DNA of 64,000 nucleotides from Tubulanus polymorphus (taxonomy: Eukaryota; Nemertea; Palaeonemertea; Tubulaniformes; Tubulanidae): assembly GCF_964204645.1 (NCBI RefSeq), contig NC_134025.1, positions 17,948,001-18,012,000 of the forward strand, given 5' to 3'. Under the pieces are notes generated by a model that was given only the letters and a program-made list of their open reading frames with translations, was not told the DNA's origin and ran no database searches. The translations under genes were made by a program, and so were the position numbers. Shown here in pieces: positions 29,893 through 42,135 of this stretch. How positions within the stretch are numbered: position 1 is the stretch's first letter; the number at the start of each line of letters is the position of its first letter.

Positions 29893-31277
29893 CGTTCTGA
29901 TCTATAGAGATGCACTACGTGTATTTGGTGTTGTATCTATTATGGGAGAACTATTCTATGCAGAATGATTTTCTAGATTTTTTATCAATAATATAGATTA
30001 AATATCAAATGTTCGATAAATTATTTTTGTCTTTTTGATTGATTGATTGATTGATTGGTGCCACTGTTTTTGTTTTGGGTTCTTTGAAATAAGCCCCTGG
30101 ATCCACTGAAATTCTTGTTGGAATTACCCCTTCCCCCAAGTGGAGCCGAAGAGTGGTAGGAGCTCGCCTACAGGAGCTGTGCGAATGATGTTGACGGAAG
30201 ACATATTAGACAAGCAATAAATTGACGAAAGAAACTTTGACAAATTTCATTCATTTTACGCTTAGTGTTCAATGGGAACACGTTCTCTCTTGACAGAGAC
30301 TCGAACCCAATCGCACAGCATGGATACGTCATTGATGACGTATTCGTATAGTGACATCAAGTTCGCCTCGACACCTCGGACCAACGTCTAGGATATAGAT
30401 CTAACCCAAAAAACAACCGTGAAAAGGGTACGCACCTGCTCTCTGGCATGCAGCGCTCCTACGATCCTGGGGGATGATGGGATCAGTGAGCAGTGATCAT
30501 GACAGTTTAGCATCAGACGTTGTAGGGGAACCCGTAACAACAACAGGTAAACATTCAGACTACACAATGAGCCTAGGCTCATAGGCGCCTAATGATAGCT
30601 TTTCGGGAGAATGAAACTTGATGATTGGAAGGTTGTCACAAAGCTATTGGTAGCTAGGGGTCAGAGACAGTAGTGTGATCTGCGTGCTTTTTCTCTATCA
30701 AGGAAATGACTAATTAAATAGGCAAACGATTCCTTCATCATCCTACACACAGTGAGCTATGTTTGGCATAAATTCTCAAACCCAAAGCATACGTGTCCCT
30801 GTGCCACAAAAATGCGTACAAAGCTGAACTAAACTGATCTGTTAGCTGTGATTCAATTTCGGTTAATTTTTCTCTTTGGTAAACATTTTCAGAGAAATAA
30901 TCATGAGTCCGAGGCACCAGGATAGGCCTTATACATAAAGAGCCATGAATTCACAGGACAGAATCCATTGGTTGACTTTGGGACGTGTCGGAAAACAAAA
31001 ATACGAAAGACGTCGTATACTGCGTATTTTAATAGTTTTTTGACGCCATAAAAACTGTTACAAAATGTTTATATATATTGGTACCTACGATGTTTTATTT
31101 TGATCATATGTGCTCTATTCCGGTTTCGGTGTTTTGCGCTTTCTGTTAACGTACTTTTCATTATATTACAACCCTGTCCAAGGTTGTTGTACCATTTCTA
31201 TTGATATTTGTTTGAAAAAATGGCAATTAAAAAGTTTTGCTTCAAATTGTGAGTTCTAATTATGACCGTCAAATGTG
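29893..31277. other. No gene recognised
   Basis: Contains a short (GATT)n run near 30,038. Open frames such as 30,388-30,582 carry no recognisable domain. Confidence 0.4.
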
Positions 31278-31415
31278 CGGTGTTGTCATATCGCGGAAAG
31301 ACGGAATCGCGGAATTTTCTAAAAACGCGGAATTTCTTCATTTTAACTAAAAATAGTAAACGGGTTTTCCCACGGGGATACCCACTGTCGGACAGGGCAT
31401 CGGACCCAGGTTTTC
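31278..31415 (+). mobile_element. SINE-like repeat R1, 5' two-thirds
   Basis: CGGTGTTGTCATATCGCGG through CCCACTGTCGGACAGGGCAT, then it diverges before the B box. Opposite orientation to the copy at 32,207. Confidence 0.75.
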
Positions 31416-32206
31416 AACACCGGGAATTAGTATTTGATAATTTATTATATCGCCAGTCAACAACTTAACGATACTGTTCCAAATAATGTAGAACCTAGGC
31501 AATACGTGCTTTGCGAATTTAGTGATACAGAGTATCGCTGCATTAACTGAAGGAATACAAATCAATGGTACGTAAACGTAGGATTTGTGATGACACCATG
31601 GGTCATTCTCCAGGACTCGGTTCCGAGTTAAGATTTGACTCTGGTCTCTGGATTTAAAACATTGGAAATGAATTGATTCTAAGTAACTCAGAGTTAACTC
31701 ACAACTGTGGAACTGGATCGATGTCAGACGAAAATAAATAGACATTATGTAAATTTCATTCTGGCTTAGGATTGTTCATGCGTGTTGTGTGTCTACATTG
31801 TTGTTATAAGCGAATGTGGTTTATCTTTTAGAATTAAATGATATGAAAGATTATAAAATGGTTTCGTTTTTTTAATGTTTTCTTTGTGACTGCTATAACA
31901 TATATGTTCCTATGCTGATTATTTGGATCAAAAGAATCTTATTGGTACCGGTACTGGACGAATTTGACGAAGGAATTTGAACCGGTACTTGTTTGGTCGT
32001 AGGATTTCATGTTTGCAACAGTCTACAACTACGGTCCGACACCGCGAACGTGCTCAATATTTATCTGATAATATTCGTTTCGGAAGTTCTCAAAAAGTCG
32101 ATGAACTTCGATAACCGAAGTTAGCCCAGTAGAGATAGACATTAGGTGCCTGGTCTCTTTCACCCCACTTGATTCTGACTTCTTCTACAGGTGGCAGCCA
32201 GTCAAC

Positions 32207-32411
32207 GGTATCGTAATATAATAATTCCTTATAAAATTGCCTGCAAATAATGGGACTCGAACCTAACTCGTTGCATCAATCGGTCCGGTGCCCTGTCCGA
32301 CAGTGGGTATCCCCGTGGGAAAACCCGTTTTCTATTTATAGTAAAAATGAAGAAATTCCGCGTTTTTGGAAAATTCCGCGATTCCGTCTTTCCGCGATAT
32401 GACAACACCGT
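32207..32411 (-). mobile_element. SINE-like repeat R1, full copy
   Basis: Best-preserved copy. Minus strand: CGGTGTTGTCATATCGCGG at the head, CCCACTGTCGGACAGGGCAC, B box GGTTCGAGTCCC, tail TTGCAGGCAATTTTATAAGG ending ATATTACGATACCG. Confidence 0.75.
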
Positions 32412-32669
32412 CAAACGTCACGTAGTTTATGACAAACAGCTCAACAGTTTATGATTAAACGCTCGCGTTGTAATGAATCCCGGGAACCGAGTCGTCAACA
32501 CCCATCCTACTTATCCCTTAATAGTCAGCAAACATTCATTCGGGTATTCACACTGTATGTTAACTGTATATTAACACTGTATATCTCGATTCATAATGAT
32601 AAGAATAGTTGTCAGAAAAAAATGTCAGAAAACCCTTTATGGCAGCTGTGCAGCTATCTTGCTTTTCAG

Positions 32670-32912
32670 GTAAAGGTCTTGTCGATTTCACACGGTTCCT
32701 GGTATTAATGTCGCAGCCAATCAATGATGGAGAGACAATCGAGGATGTGATGGAAGCATTCCGGGTGTTTGATAAAGATGGAAGTGGGTATATCAGCGCA
32801 GCTGAACTAAGACACGCTATGACAAATCTAGGTGAAAAAATGCCCGACGAGGATGTCGATGAAATGATTCGGGAAGCTGATGTTGCTGGGGATGGACAAA
32901 TTAAATATGACG
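32670..32912 (+). CDS. Calmodulin-like protein, EF-hand exon (second visible)
   Basis: An acceptor TTTTCAG at 32,669 and a donor GTATTA at 32,913 bound 243 bp. The first two bases complete the Gly codon left open by the exon at 9,348-9,491. The exon finishes EF-hand II ([10 protein letters not shown]), then encodes EF-hand III ([12 protein letters not shown], canonical) with AFRVF before it and [20 protein letters not shown] after it, then EF-hand IV ([11 protein letters not shown]). In loop II position 12 is Arg instead of Glu; in loop IV position 3 is Ala instead of Asp; both should weaken Ca2+ binding. Clearly calmodulin superfamily but diverged from canonical calmodulin. The final exon was not found. 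Confidence 0.85.
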
Positions 32913-34188
32913 GTATTATGATATTACTAAACACTAATATTATTAATAGTAGTATATGTTGTGTGTAGTCGATATGTATCGGGTTCTCCGCCATGTAACT
33001 AGGTCCGGTCACGATGTGGGTAGAAGTTGACCAACAGAATTGACGACTATAACCACAACCAACGATTTAACTTTCATGGCCTTTCGTTCATTTCGAACTC
33101 GTAATGCGGTTTATCAAAATTTAGTTGTCGTAGTTGAGACTCGAAGCCACTGAGTATGAAGTTCCCTTTTTTCAAATAGCGCACTCTGCTGCACTATACC
33201 CCGTATCAGAGTGGCTGATGCAACACCTGATTACTATAGTTATTTACTATTTGTAGCTCCGCTGTTACCGAAGGTCTGCAGAGCTGATGGTTTAGAGTGA
33301 TTATCCGTCGTCGTCTGTCGGTCCGTCCGTCCGTCAAGTTTTGCTTCAATTTGCTACTTGTGCTACAGTTCTTTTCTAATCTTTTTTAAACTAGGTACGA
33401 AGCTAATACGGGCCAAGGTCTAAAAAGTTATAGAGCCGTTTTCCAAATTTGAAGGGGAGCTGTACAGGTTGCACTTGTAAAATCTTTAAATCGCTACTCG
33501 TCCTACAATTATAGTCCGATGTTGACGAAACTTGGTATGTAGATACTATGTGGGCCAAGGGCTAAAAACCTATGGGCGGTTTTCGAAATTAATCTCTAGG
33601 GGTTGCGCATATATCATTATGTCTCCCCGGTCGGAGCTGGGCAAACATCATATTTCATTCAGCGGGTGCGTCTGTCGTCCCTTGAGATCTCGTTAGCGTC
33701 ATAGAGCCTGTCATTCTCTATAAATTTGGGCAGGTGAGATGTACAGCACTATCAAAATCGGGGGTCATCAGCCAACGAATATGGCGGCCTGGTCCGCCAA
33801 CTTGAATTTCTTGATACACATTACAGTCTACAATTTTGAAAGGATTTTCATGACACTGTGGAGTATGAGATGCGTAAGCTCTTCACTCCTTCAAAACAGG
33901 GTCATCAGCCACCAAATGTGGCCACTTGGGCGGCCATCTTGGATTTCTTGTATGGAAATACGGCCTTATTATTGCTGGATTTTCGTGATACTAAGGGTTG
34001 TGGTTTTGGAAAGGTGAACCTATCGGGAATAGATGTTATTGGTCCTCTCATTTGCCGCCACCGAAGGGTTTTCTATATGCACATCTCAATACAAATACAA
34101 ACAGGGTATCCTAGAAATTAATATATAATATAATTTATTTTTCGCTTGAAGATAACAATGCAATGAACAATATAAATGCCGAATGTAA
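32913..34188. repeat. Intron/flank with degenerate internal duplications
   Basis: Contains a CCGTCCGTCCGTC run near 33,325. A ~105-bp block (GCTAC..GT.CTACA, GGGCCAAGG.CTAAAA, GG..GTTTTC.AAATT) appears at 33,351 and 33,492, and GGTCATCAGCCA blocks appear at 33,766 and 33,899. These resemble a widespread noncoding invertebrate repeat; no coding frame is convincing. Confidence 0.5.
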
Positions 34189-34397
34189 AAACTTTGGACC
34201 AAGCCAAGTGGTGACCAACAAGACAAAGAAAATATTAATATACTACATGAGATGGGTGAAATGAGGCATGGCATGTTTATATGAAGCCATTAGTCATTTA
34301 GTATCTTCTTATTAAGCCAACCATCAGGAATAATATTGAATAGTGATAATATGAGGAATTAGTTAATTGTTAATATTTCGCCAGAGTTTGTTTTTTG
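34189..34397. repeat. ~205-bp direct repeat, copy 1
   Basis: From AACTTTGGACCAAGCCAAGT to CGCCAGAGTTTGTTTT; the second copy is at 35,965-36,195. There is no TG..CA structure, so it does not look like an LTR pair. Confidence 0.8.
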
Positions 34398-35964
34398 AAG
34401 CAACTTGTTATAGAATTAAGTCAAGTTTGGTTTTTGCCAGATTATTGGTACTTTAGTAAACAAGAAACATACTTTCGAGGAAAATACTGGCGCCTGGTGG
34501 AATAATGGAGAATGTATACATTTAGGTGAATGGGACATGGATGTTTGTGTATTTGGGGATTTTTCATGAAACTAGGGGTCCAGAGACACCATCGTCACTT
34601 TAGATATGATTATAAGACTGGTGTATATTAAAGTTAGGCATATACCCCCAAGACGTCATTAAGTAAATGTATAACTTTTCACTAGGTGTGTCAATCCACG
34701 GGTTATATATTTGTAATAATTTGTCATTATCAAATTTGCTGCCTTTAGGAATGATAGGAAAGAATCAGCTGTGTCATGTTTGCACCCCCTGGTGGGCACA
34801 TGGGAACGCATGCGGTCTTAGAATAGTAAGGTGACCATTCTATGCATAGTATCAGTCAGCTGTGACGTGTAGGTCAAACGTGACATGTCTCCTTAACTGC
34901 TTATGGGCAGGTATGTTGAAAATTCAAGTGTTTGTAATAATGGTGTTGACGTCGTTGAGGAATCCGGCTGACATATAGGTATGGATGGGAATATATGTCC
35001 ATTTGTGTTGTAGGTTTGTGTATCCAAGACCCCATGAAGCAATAAATAAACAATGCACACCGTATAGATTATGCAATCAAATATATTTATTTGCAGAAAA
35101 ATACAAAAGAATTACAATGTCGTAAAGAAAAATATAATGTCGAAGTAAAATAATGGAGACAGTGAATACAGCTAGCTGCGCATTTACATCCGCGTAGTAC
35201 AATTCACTCAACACTAATAACGCTACCCTCTATCGGCACACTATAGGCCTACTGGGCTTACTAATTGGTGTATACTTTGAGTACTACTTTCTTGATCAAT
35301 GTGACCTTGCTGCTGTTCACCATTCTCTACTTTATAACTGTAAGTGTAAGACGCCACACTTTAACCCTGGAATGGAATTTTATTTTTAATGTTAGTGCCT
35401 GCTGCATAATTTGATTGCTTTGCAATTAATAAAATAAAGCAATTAGAAAATTTGTGGCGGCCCAAGTTCAAAGATGTTCATAAGAGTTTGGCCATTTCAA
35501 TTGTAGCTTATGATTAATTTGTTAAACATAAATGAATAATTTTTGACAAATATTGTATTTTCATTTCAGTTTAGTTTTTATATGGTCAGTTTTAGGGGTG
35601 CATCTAGCTGCTTTTTTCAGTGTGATTGGTGATGAGGTAGGCCTAAGTTACTGAGGGCAAGGCCTTCATTCAGAATGAAATAGGGGTTTTCTTTAGCTTT
35701 ATCGGCAACATCATCCCCAAAACTACTCAAAATAAAATAATTACCACAAATTTCATTGATCCTGGGAAAAAAATGACTTAAAACAACTTAAAACTAGCGT
35801 AAACAGCTGATTTAAACGTGAAACGCTAACGCGAACCCCGGAATAAATGAAAATGCCCGGATGAAGCAATTTTACTTCCCAACTTTACGGCCATTTCCGG
35901 GAAAAGACGGCTTAACGAATCAAACTAAAACCTTTTGCAATATACACTAAAACCCACAGGCCGT
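34398..35964. other. Spacer between direct repeats, no gene recognised
   Basis: A+T-rich with no ORF or terminal motif that I can assign. It could be the body of a short element flanked by the 205-bp repeats. Confidence 0.35.
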
Positions 35965-36195
35965 AACAACTTTGGACCAAGCCAAGTGGTGACTGTACCC
36001 ACAAGACAAAGAAAATATTAATATAGTACATGAGATGGGTGAAATGAGGCATGGCATGTTTATATGAAGCCATTAGTCATATAGTATCTTCTTAATAAGC
36101 CAACCATCAGGAATAATATTAGATAGTGATAATATTAGATAGTGATATCGTGAGGAATTAGTTAATTGTTACTATTTCGCCAGAGTTTGTTTTGG
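35965..36195. repeat. ~205-bp direct repeat, copy 2
   Basis: Matches copy 1 closely but carries a small internal duplication of TAATATTAGATAGTGAT and a short insertion TGTACC. Confidence 0.8.
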
Positions 36196-36845
36196 TGATT
36201 GGTGATACTGGACCCTAGGATGTGTGCTGCTGAACCCTATGGTTATTTCTACCGCGCGTATTATGTCGTTGGTTAGAGAAATTCTGATGTAACAATTTCA
36301 TAAGAGGGCTTGGTAGCAGTTTATTTACAAAACTGTAGCCTAATTCAACCATTTCGAGGGTGATCATATCTTCGACTTTAAGGATTTTTTATTTCATAAA
36401 TAAGGGGGCAGCTGAACCATTCAAAAAAGTATGTGTGTATTTCTTTGCAAGTAATGGTCCCCATGTTGATAGACAATAAATACACAATGTCGCGATGGAA
36501 TCGGTCTGTATAAAATCTGGCGCAGTATCGCAGCTATGTCCTTAAATAAATCCGCAACACGTACCCGCTACGGTTCTTTCTTCTAACCGCAAAAGAATAT
36601 GACCCATGGGCTATTATTATTTTGAATGAAATAAATTTAATAATCGATTTTCATTTAAGTTGTTATCGTTCCAATTATTATTCAAAAGTCGGCTGAAGTC
36701 CAGTATACGGTTAAGGTCCCCAAGACATTACACTTAGAATTAATTTCTATATTTTTCCGCGCATATCTTGCGTAGTTCTCTTTCTACTTAAACTTCGAGA
36801 ATCAATGTACCCTTCATAGTATCCCATCCATATCTTTCTTGACAA

Positions 36846-37049
36846 TCGCGAAATACCCGACAGTCCCGACACTCCCGACAGTCCCGGCCATTCCAGCACT
36901 CCCGACATACCCGACACTCCCGACAATCCCGACATACCTGACACTCCCGATACACGCGATAATCCCGACACTCCTGACACACTCGACACTCCCGACAGTC
37001 CCGACATACCCGGCACTCCCGACAATCCCGAGATACCCGACACACGCGA
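36846..37049. repeat. Minisatellite, ~9-bp CCCGACAnT units
   Basis: More than 20 units of CCCGACACT/CCCGACAGT/CCCGACATA. Reading frames through it give artificial Ser-Gly or Cys-Arg repeats on one strand and Pro-Thr repeats on the other. Confidence 0.85.
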
Positions 37050-37775
37050 TAAAAAAAGCATTACTGAAAGCACACATACAATAGTAAGATTCAGGTTAAA
37101 AAGGGCGAGAGTAGACAGATGCCAGAAGCTGTAAGGCATAGATATAAGATATATGTAAACAAGTCTGATATGATACATGTAACCTATTATGTTGTGGATT
37201 GATCCATCAATTATTCTGCAATAGACTGCAGAATATCGAGTACCGGGAATCTACGGCTTAAAATAAACAGTGCACGTGGCCAGCGGTACCGAATTCCTTA
37301 TTTGATGAAAGAAGGGGCGGAGACTAATGTTTTTTCCGACTAATGTTGCTGCTGCTGGTGCTCGAGCAAGACGTGCCGCGGGCCGCCGCACTGCCGTCAA
37401 ATATTGAGTAAATCGTACGACTCTAACGCATCTCTAATCTCAGTTTTAGGGTCATAAAATTTTTATGAAATAAACGTTTCTTTAGTGCCGTGGCTTGGGG
37501 TTGACTGCTTCGCGGGCGAGCATAATTCTCCGGGATTCGAACCTGTGGCGCCGAACCGGCGGGCGTTGTTTGTTATTTTGAATTCGCTACCGTTGCTAAA
37601 GGAATTTCAGCTATTTTAAACTCGTTCGATCAACGCGGTTCATTGTTAAACTATTCAACAACCCAATCTTGTTCTAAATATCACAAAAGAGGATAAATTC
37701 TGAAATCACCCGATCCAAAAGGATTTTAGCGTGACGTAATTCTACTTCCGATTTGAGATTCAAAGCGGACGTCAA

Positions 37776-38918
37776 CCCTGCTAACAAAAATACATTGTCG
37801 GTATGTCGTAACAACTTTAAATCAGATCAGACTAATGTTGCTTTAATGTTGTATCAACGAGAACTGTGGACTCATAGCAAGTTGTCACAACATTGTTGCA
37901 ATGTTGTGCCAAACATCTCCACAACATTGGATCAACGTTGGAGTGTTAAATGTTGAAACGGACAATATTTCTACAACATTGACACAATGTCATTATTTTA
38001 CTTGAAACATTCCTACAACGTCTATACAACATCCTAATAATATAAATTGGAGGCCTTCAATGGGTGACTTAAACTTCATCTTTTAATCCATTAGCCTATA
38101 TCCTCATCTTCGGTTGTATGGGTACAGCAATATAACTAATAAACTCGAAAATAAATTTGAGTCGATTTTGAATTGATTTTTATTAGGCCTACCTCAATAT
38201 TCATCGTATATACAAAGGATATAATTTATTGATACGATGCAACATCTATTAATATGTATTATCTTCGACCACATCGACATCCTTGATCACTGATTTATCT
38301 GAAAAGAATAAAATATTTGTAAATATATTGCCCCAATTTCAGAACAGTGCCACGTACCAAAGAAAAATGGCGGGAAATTCTAATGGGAAAGAGTCGTGTT
38401 CTAAAATCTCTTTTATCAATCAATTTAGAGAATTAACCACATATGCTTTATTCAAATCAAATCTAGTGCAGTAAAACTGTCACATCCATCATCGATAAAT
38501 ATCCAAATCATCCTCAGGACGCAGAAAAATGGAATAAACAACACACAGAAATCTTCTAAACCAAACGGAGAAAACAAAATGGTGGAGACTCACTGGGAAG
38601 GAACTACATACCCATCGTTTCGTATCCATTGATTAGAATTGCACGAAGGTGTAGAATGCTGATTATGGATCTTCATCATAGCCAAAAAGGTCTGGATTAG
38701 ACAATTAACCACGCTGCCATGTGCGAAACTAACATCAATTAACATCAATGTTGCAGCAATGTTGTATAAACATCAGTATTCCTTAGTGCTATCAACAGAG
38801 GGCGGACTTATTTATGTAACATTGTCTGAATGTTTTGTCAATGTTCTAGAGGAAAACATTGGATAACAACCTGCCAGCAACATAAGCTTAAGTTGTACCG
38901 ACATTGTTGCTGGCAGGG
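37776..38918. mobile_element. MITE-like element with CCCTGCYARCAA ends, 1,143 bp
   Basis: Left end CCCTGCTAACAAAAATACATT, GTCGGTATGTCGTAACAAC; the reverse complement of the right end is CCCTGCCAGCAACAATGTCG, GTACAACTT. Both subterminal regions are full of CAACATTG/CAATGTTG. No transposase. No convincing target duplication. Confidence 0.7.
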
Positions 38919-39039
38919 AAGTGACGTCATTTTTTTCTGACTTCGTCAGCTAGTCAGAATCGGTTAAGAAGACACTTCGTAGCATCCACATATACGCATT
39001 TACCAAAGGGACGCAGGCGCCCGGCGTCCGTCTATCATT

Positions 39040-39300
39040 TTTTTAAGGAACCCTGCATTTCTAATTATATCGTTTTTTCTACTTCGCGCGCCGAACAGTT
39101 TATTTTTCGTCAATCTGCGGGGGATTATGTTTTTATACGTCGGGTCGCAGCCGCTCATCTCGCTGTGTGTATACAGCCCTGATGTCTCTATAGCCTACTA
39201 CATGTGCTAAGTCGGGGTAGGCCTATTCCCGAGAGTACAGCATCTTCGCATTACTGGTAATTTTTATGAAGAAAATCCCTCACTCGCAGTTCTTTCAAGA
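39040..39300. repeat. Second copy of the repeat at 3,180-3,480
   Basis: Shares CCCTGC(G/A)TTTCT, the CGCGCNGAACAG block, GCAGCCGCT, CTGTGTGT and CGAGAGTACAGCATCTTCG in the same order. The RT remnant seen at 3,450-3,555 is missing here. Confidence 0.6.
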
Positions 39301-40074
39301 AATAAAATAGGGCTAGCGACTGACAAAACCTCAGAGACAACCCTGCCAATCCTATCTAGTGTAATCTTAGCTTACATCAACAAAGCGACTGGATACAACT
39401 AGTTGCCTGTCTGCGGGTACCCCCGCGCTCATCGAAAATCTAATGAAAGCAACTGCGTGGCTCATGCCGGTCGCTAGGACCATAGAGCGTTCATCGACGG
39501 CAACTGGAATGTGTTATCTAGCAAATATTCTTGAGGGCACTCAAATCACGTAACTAATTGCCGACCAGTTGCAACCACGTGTTGTTGATTATGGAGCGCT
39601 CCCATCGACGGATATGAAAGTAACTGAGTACAACTAGAGAGTGAGAGAGAGTGTCTGCCATCTTGTTTGCAGTGCGCATGCTCCCCATTCTGTTTGCAAA
39701 CACAATAGTTTAGTATATCCTCAAAATTGATCTATGTGGGCAAATTTCTCATTCGTTACTCATCAACAACACAAACATTCTTTCTGTGTAAGTTTAAAAC
39801 ATTTTGATCGAGTAAAAAAAACGCTGTCCGGGTTCATTGATCAGGTTTTCTATCCGATAAGTAGTAGACTGTATAAACGCACACGTATGCATCAGTGTGT
39901 TAACAGTAGTGTACACTCTCCCATTACGTACGCGCGTATAGAACTCATGGTACGCGGGCACAGGCACACTACAATGACACAGTTCTCGGCGGTGTTCAGC
40001 GATTCCACGTGCATTTCTTTACAAATACAGCAGAGCATGCGCACTGCAAACAAAATGGTGGAAAATCTCTTGTG

Positions 40075-41658
40075 AAAAAAATAGCATGTAAATATAGCTG
40101 CGAAGCAGCGATGATGGGTTTTCTGCAAAGCCATTCAGAATGATGGGAATAGTAGTAAATTAAAATATCGATACATAGAATAAAATGCATTGACAGATTC
40201 GAACCTAATATGCAACCACTGTGTAAACGTCAAATATGATTCAGCTTTAAAACCGAACATACGCGGACGTACAATCAACAAATATTAATTTATTTGACCA
40301 GGCATTTATTTTGGCATTCAAACATCATGATACTGTATTATCTATCACCATGTTTAAAAATAGATCCGTCCTATTAAGAACTCATCTTAAGCACCTGCTG
40401 AGTCGATAAATTGAGTGAATTTACAGATAAGAACGTATTATGATTTAGAATAGATTTAAGAAGTTAATTTTTTTATTGAAATATATGAATAAATACATAT
40501 ATTGTAGCGTAGATTCAATCAATAAATTATGAATTGATTTGGTCTGGGTTTCCGGCTGATGTTGATTTTGGCTTTTATGGATTACCAATTCTATAGTGAT
40601 AGACAATTGATACCTGCAACATGTGTGTAAATCAAACCTATTCCACTAGTTGCGTGTGTTTCCTAATAAACGGGAGAGTCACTCTTGATCTGAGTAATTA
40701 GAAAAATAATGTTCATATAGAAATTCATTGCCTTTTTGGAAATTCTGTAATAATATAAGTCCTGTCCTAATTTTTATTACTGTATGAACCAATGATATGC
40801 TTCGTAAATGTGATGTAATAAAATAAATTTGAATTTGAATTAAATTTGAACATGAGAATCAAGCATAACTTGCGTTTTTTCAACTTGTCTTATTTGTCTT
40901 TTGTTAACAGTTCCAGAGTTTCAATAACAATCAAATCCAAATTGGCTAAAAAGTACGTAGGACTAAATGAAATGAACCGTTAGTTACTGCAAACCAATTC
41001 CAGTGTTATGTCGATCGTGTTGAATCACTTTACTTGAGTTGAAAGAATCAGATCTTCTATGGTGCAACATCGGTCGAAGAGAGATATCTTGGCGTTGACT
41101 GTCCTTGACCATCTAACTTCATGCGTTTGACATTGGAATCAGCATCATACCCATTTGAACTGCAAAATATTCATACAACATCAAAACCTACAGTACATGT
41201 ATACAGTAATCAAACTTTCACCGATGTTGGATATTTGAATGAACGTTAGGCTTATTTCAGTATTCTAAAGCATGAAATAATAAGCCAAATCAATAGGCCC
41301 TATTCCCATTGAAACAATTGTATAATGCGTACAGCTGTACCGTACACTTATCAGTCAAGAATGGAGAAATCGGTATACCAAACCTACGAACAGCAAAATG
41401 TACAGGCCTACAATGATTTCTGGTATACAAGCCGTGACCACATGAACGTTTTGGTTTGACTATTCATGTCAGCAGGTCAGAGAAGGCCTGGCCAAATTTA
41501 ATCACATGGCTCAAATCAATTAGCCTTTCTGCGTGTGAATACTTCACTGTATTGTTTTAAAAATAGGCCTATCGAGTGAATTGGTACATAAACTGAATTA
41601 GACTTTAGGCTAGTCCTGACCAAATCCTATCCATGTTATAATGGCACCAGTTATAGTA
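40075..41658 (+). repeat. 1.58-kb interspersed repeat, copy 2
   Basis: Reverse complement of 24,478-26,050. It contains TAATAAAATAAATTTGAATT at about 40,817, a possible polyadenylation-type 3' end. The right boundary, near GTTATAGTAACG, abuts a LINE RT fragment. Confidence 0.8.
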
Positions 41659-41699
41659 ACGTGGTTAGAAGAGATTCTTTACATTACGAAGGAATACAT

Positions 41700-42135
41700 T
41701 TTTATTCAGTTAAGAATTTAAATAATTATCATGTTGATTCCAATTCAGATTTCGAGCGATAAAAACTCCGAGAAATTTACTATGGGATATCGTCTCCTGT
41801 ATTTAATTTAAATTCGGTCTTATCTACAACAGATTTAGAGCGTTTGACTTGGGCACATTCAAAGTAAGATAATTGGCTCGGAACCAATCGATCAACGTAG
41901 CAATATCTTTTTCTATGTATGTATGTATATTCTGCAAATCTTTAATCGTGAAAAGTACATCAGTATCATCTGCAAATAATATGGGTTTAGAATTAACTAA
42001 ATTATGGCTAAGGTCATTAACATAGACCAAAAAAGCAGAGGTCCAAGGACGGAACCTTGGGGCACTCCGTAAGTGATAGATTTAAGTGAAGAATTGGTAT
42101 TTAGATGAGAAACACACATTTTATACAGCGTGGGA
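41700..42135 (-). pseudogene. Non-LTR retrotransposon RT fragment
   Basis: On the minus strand SITYGVPQGSVLGPLLF (42,075-42,030) is the RT GxPQGSxLGP motif. After a frameshift, VYVNDLSHN and PILFADDTDVLF (41,990-41,960) carry the catalytic FADD box. NYLTLNVPKSNALN follows, matching the lnxxKT/S segment. The pattern fits the jockey/CR1/I group. Upstream and downstream domains are missing. Confidence 0.8.

Noticed and set aside
34189-36195. LTR retrotransposon with 205-bp LTRs
   Set aside because: No TG..CA ends, no primer-binding site or coding region between the repeats.
36846-37049. Regular short repeats that could look like a CRISPR array
   Set aside because: Contiguous 9-bp units without spacers, in an animal genome.
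36747-37178. Long ORF with Ser-Gly repeats resembling a structural protein
   Set aside because: It is a translation of a 9-bp minisatellite; all three frames of that strand are open for the same reason.
37480-37580. tRNA-like segment with GGATTCGAACCTG on the minus-strand complement
   Set aside because: Only the B box is convincing; no A box at the right spacing and no repeat partner in the window.
39734-40190. Overlapping ORFs near 39.7-40.2 kb
   Set aside because: They span the edge of the 1.58-kb interspersed repeat and show no domain.
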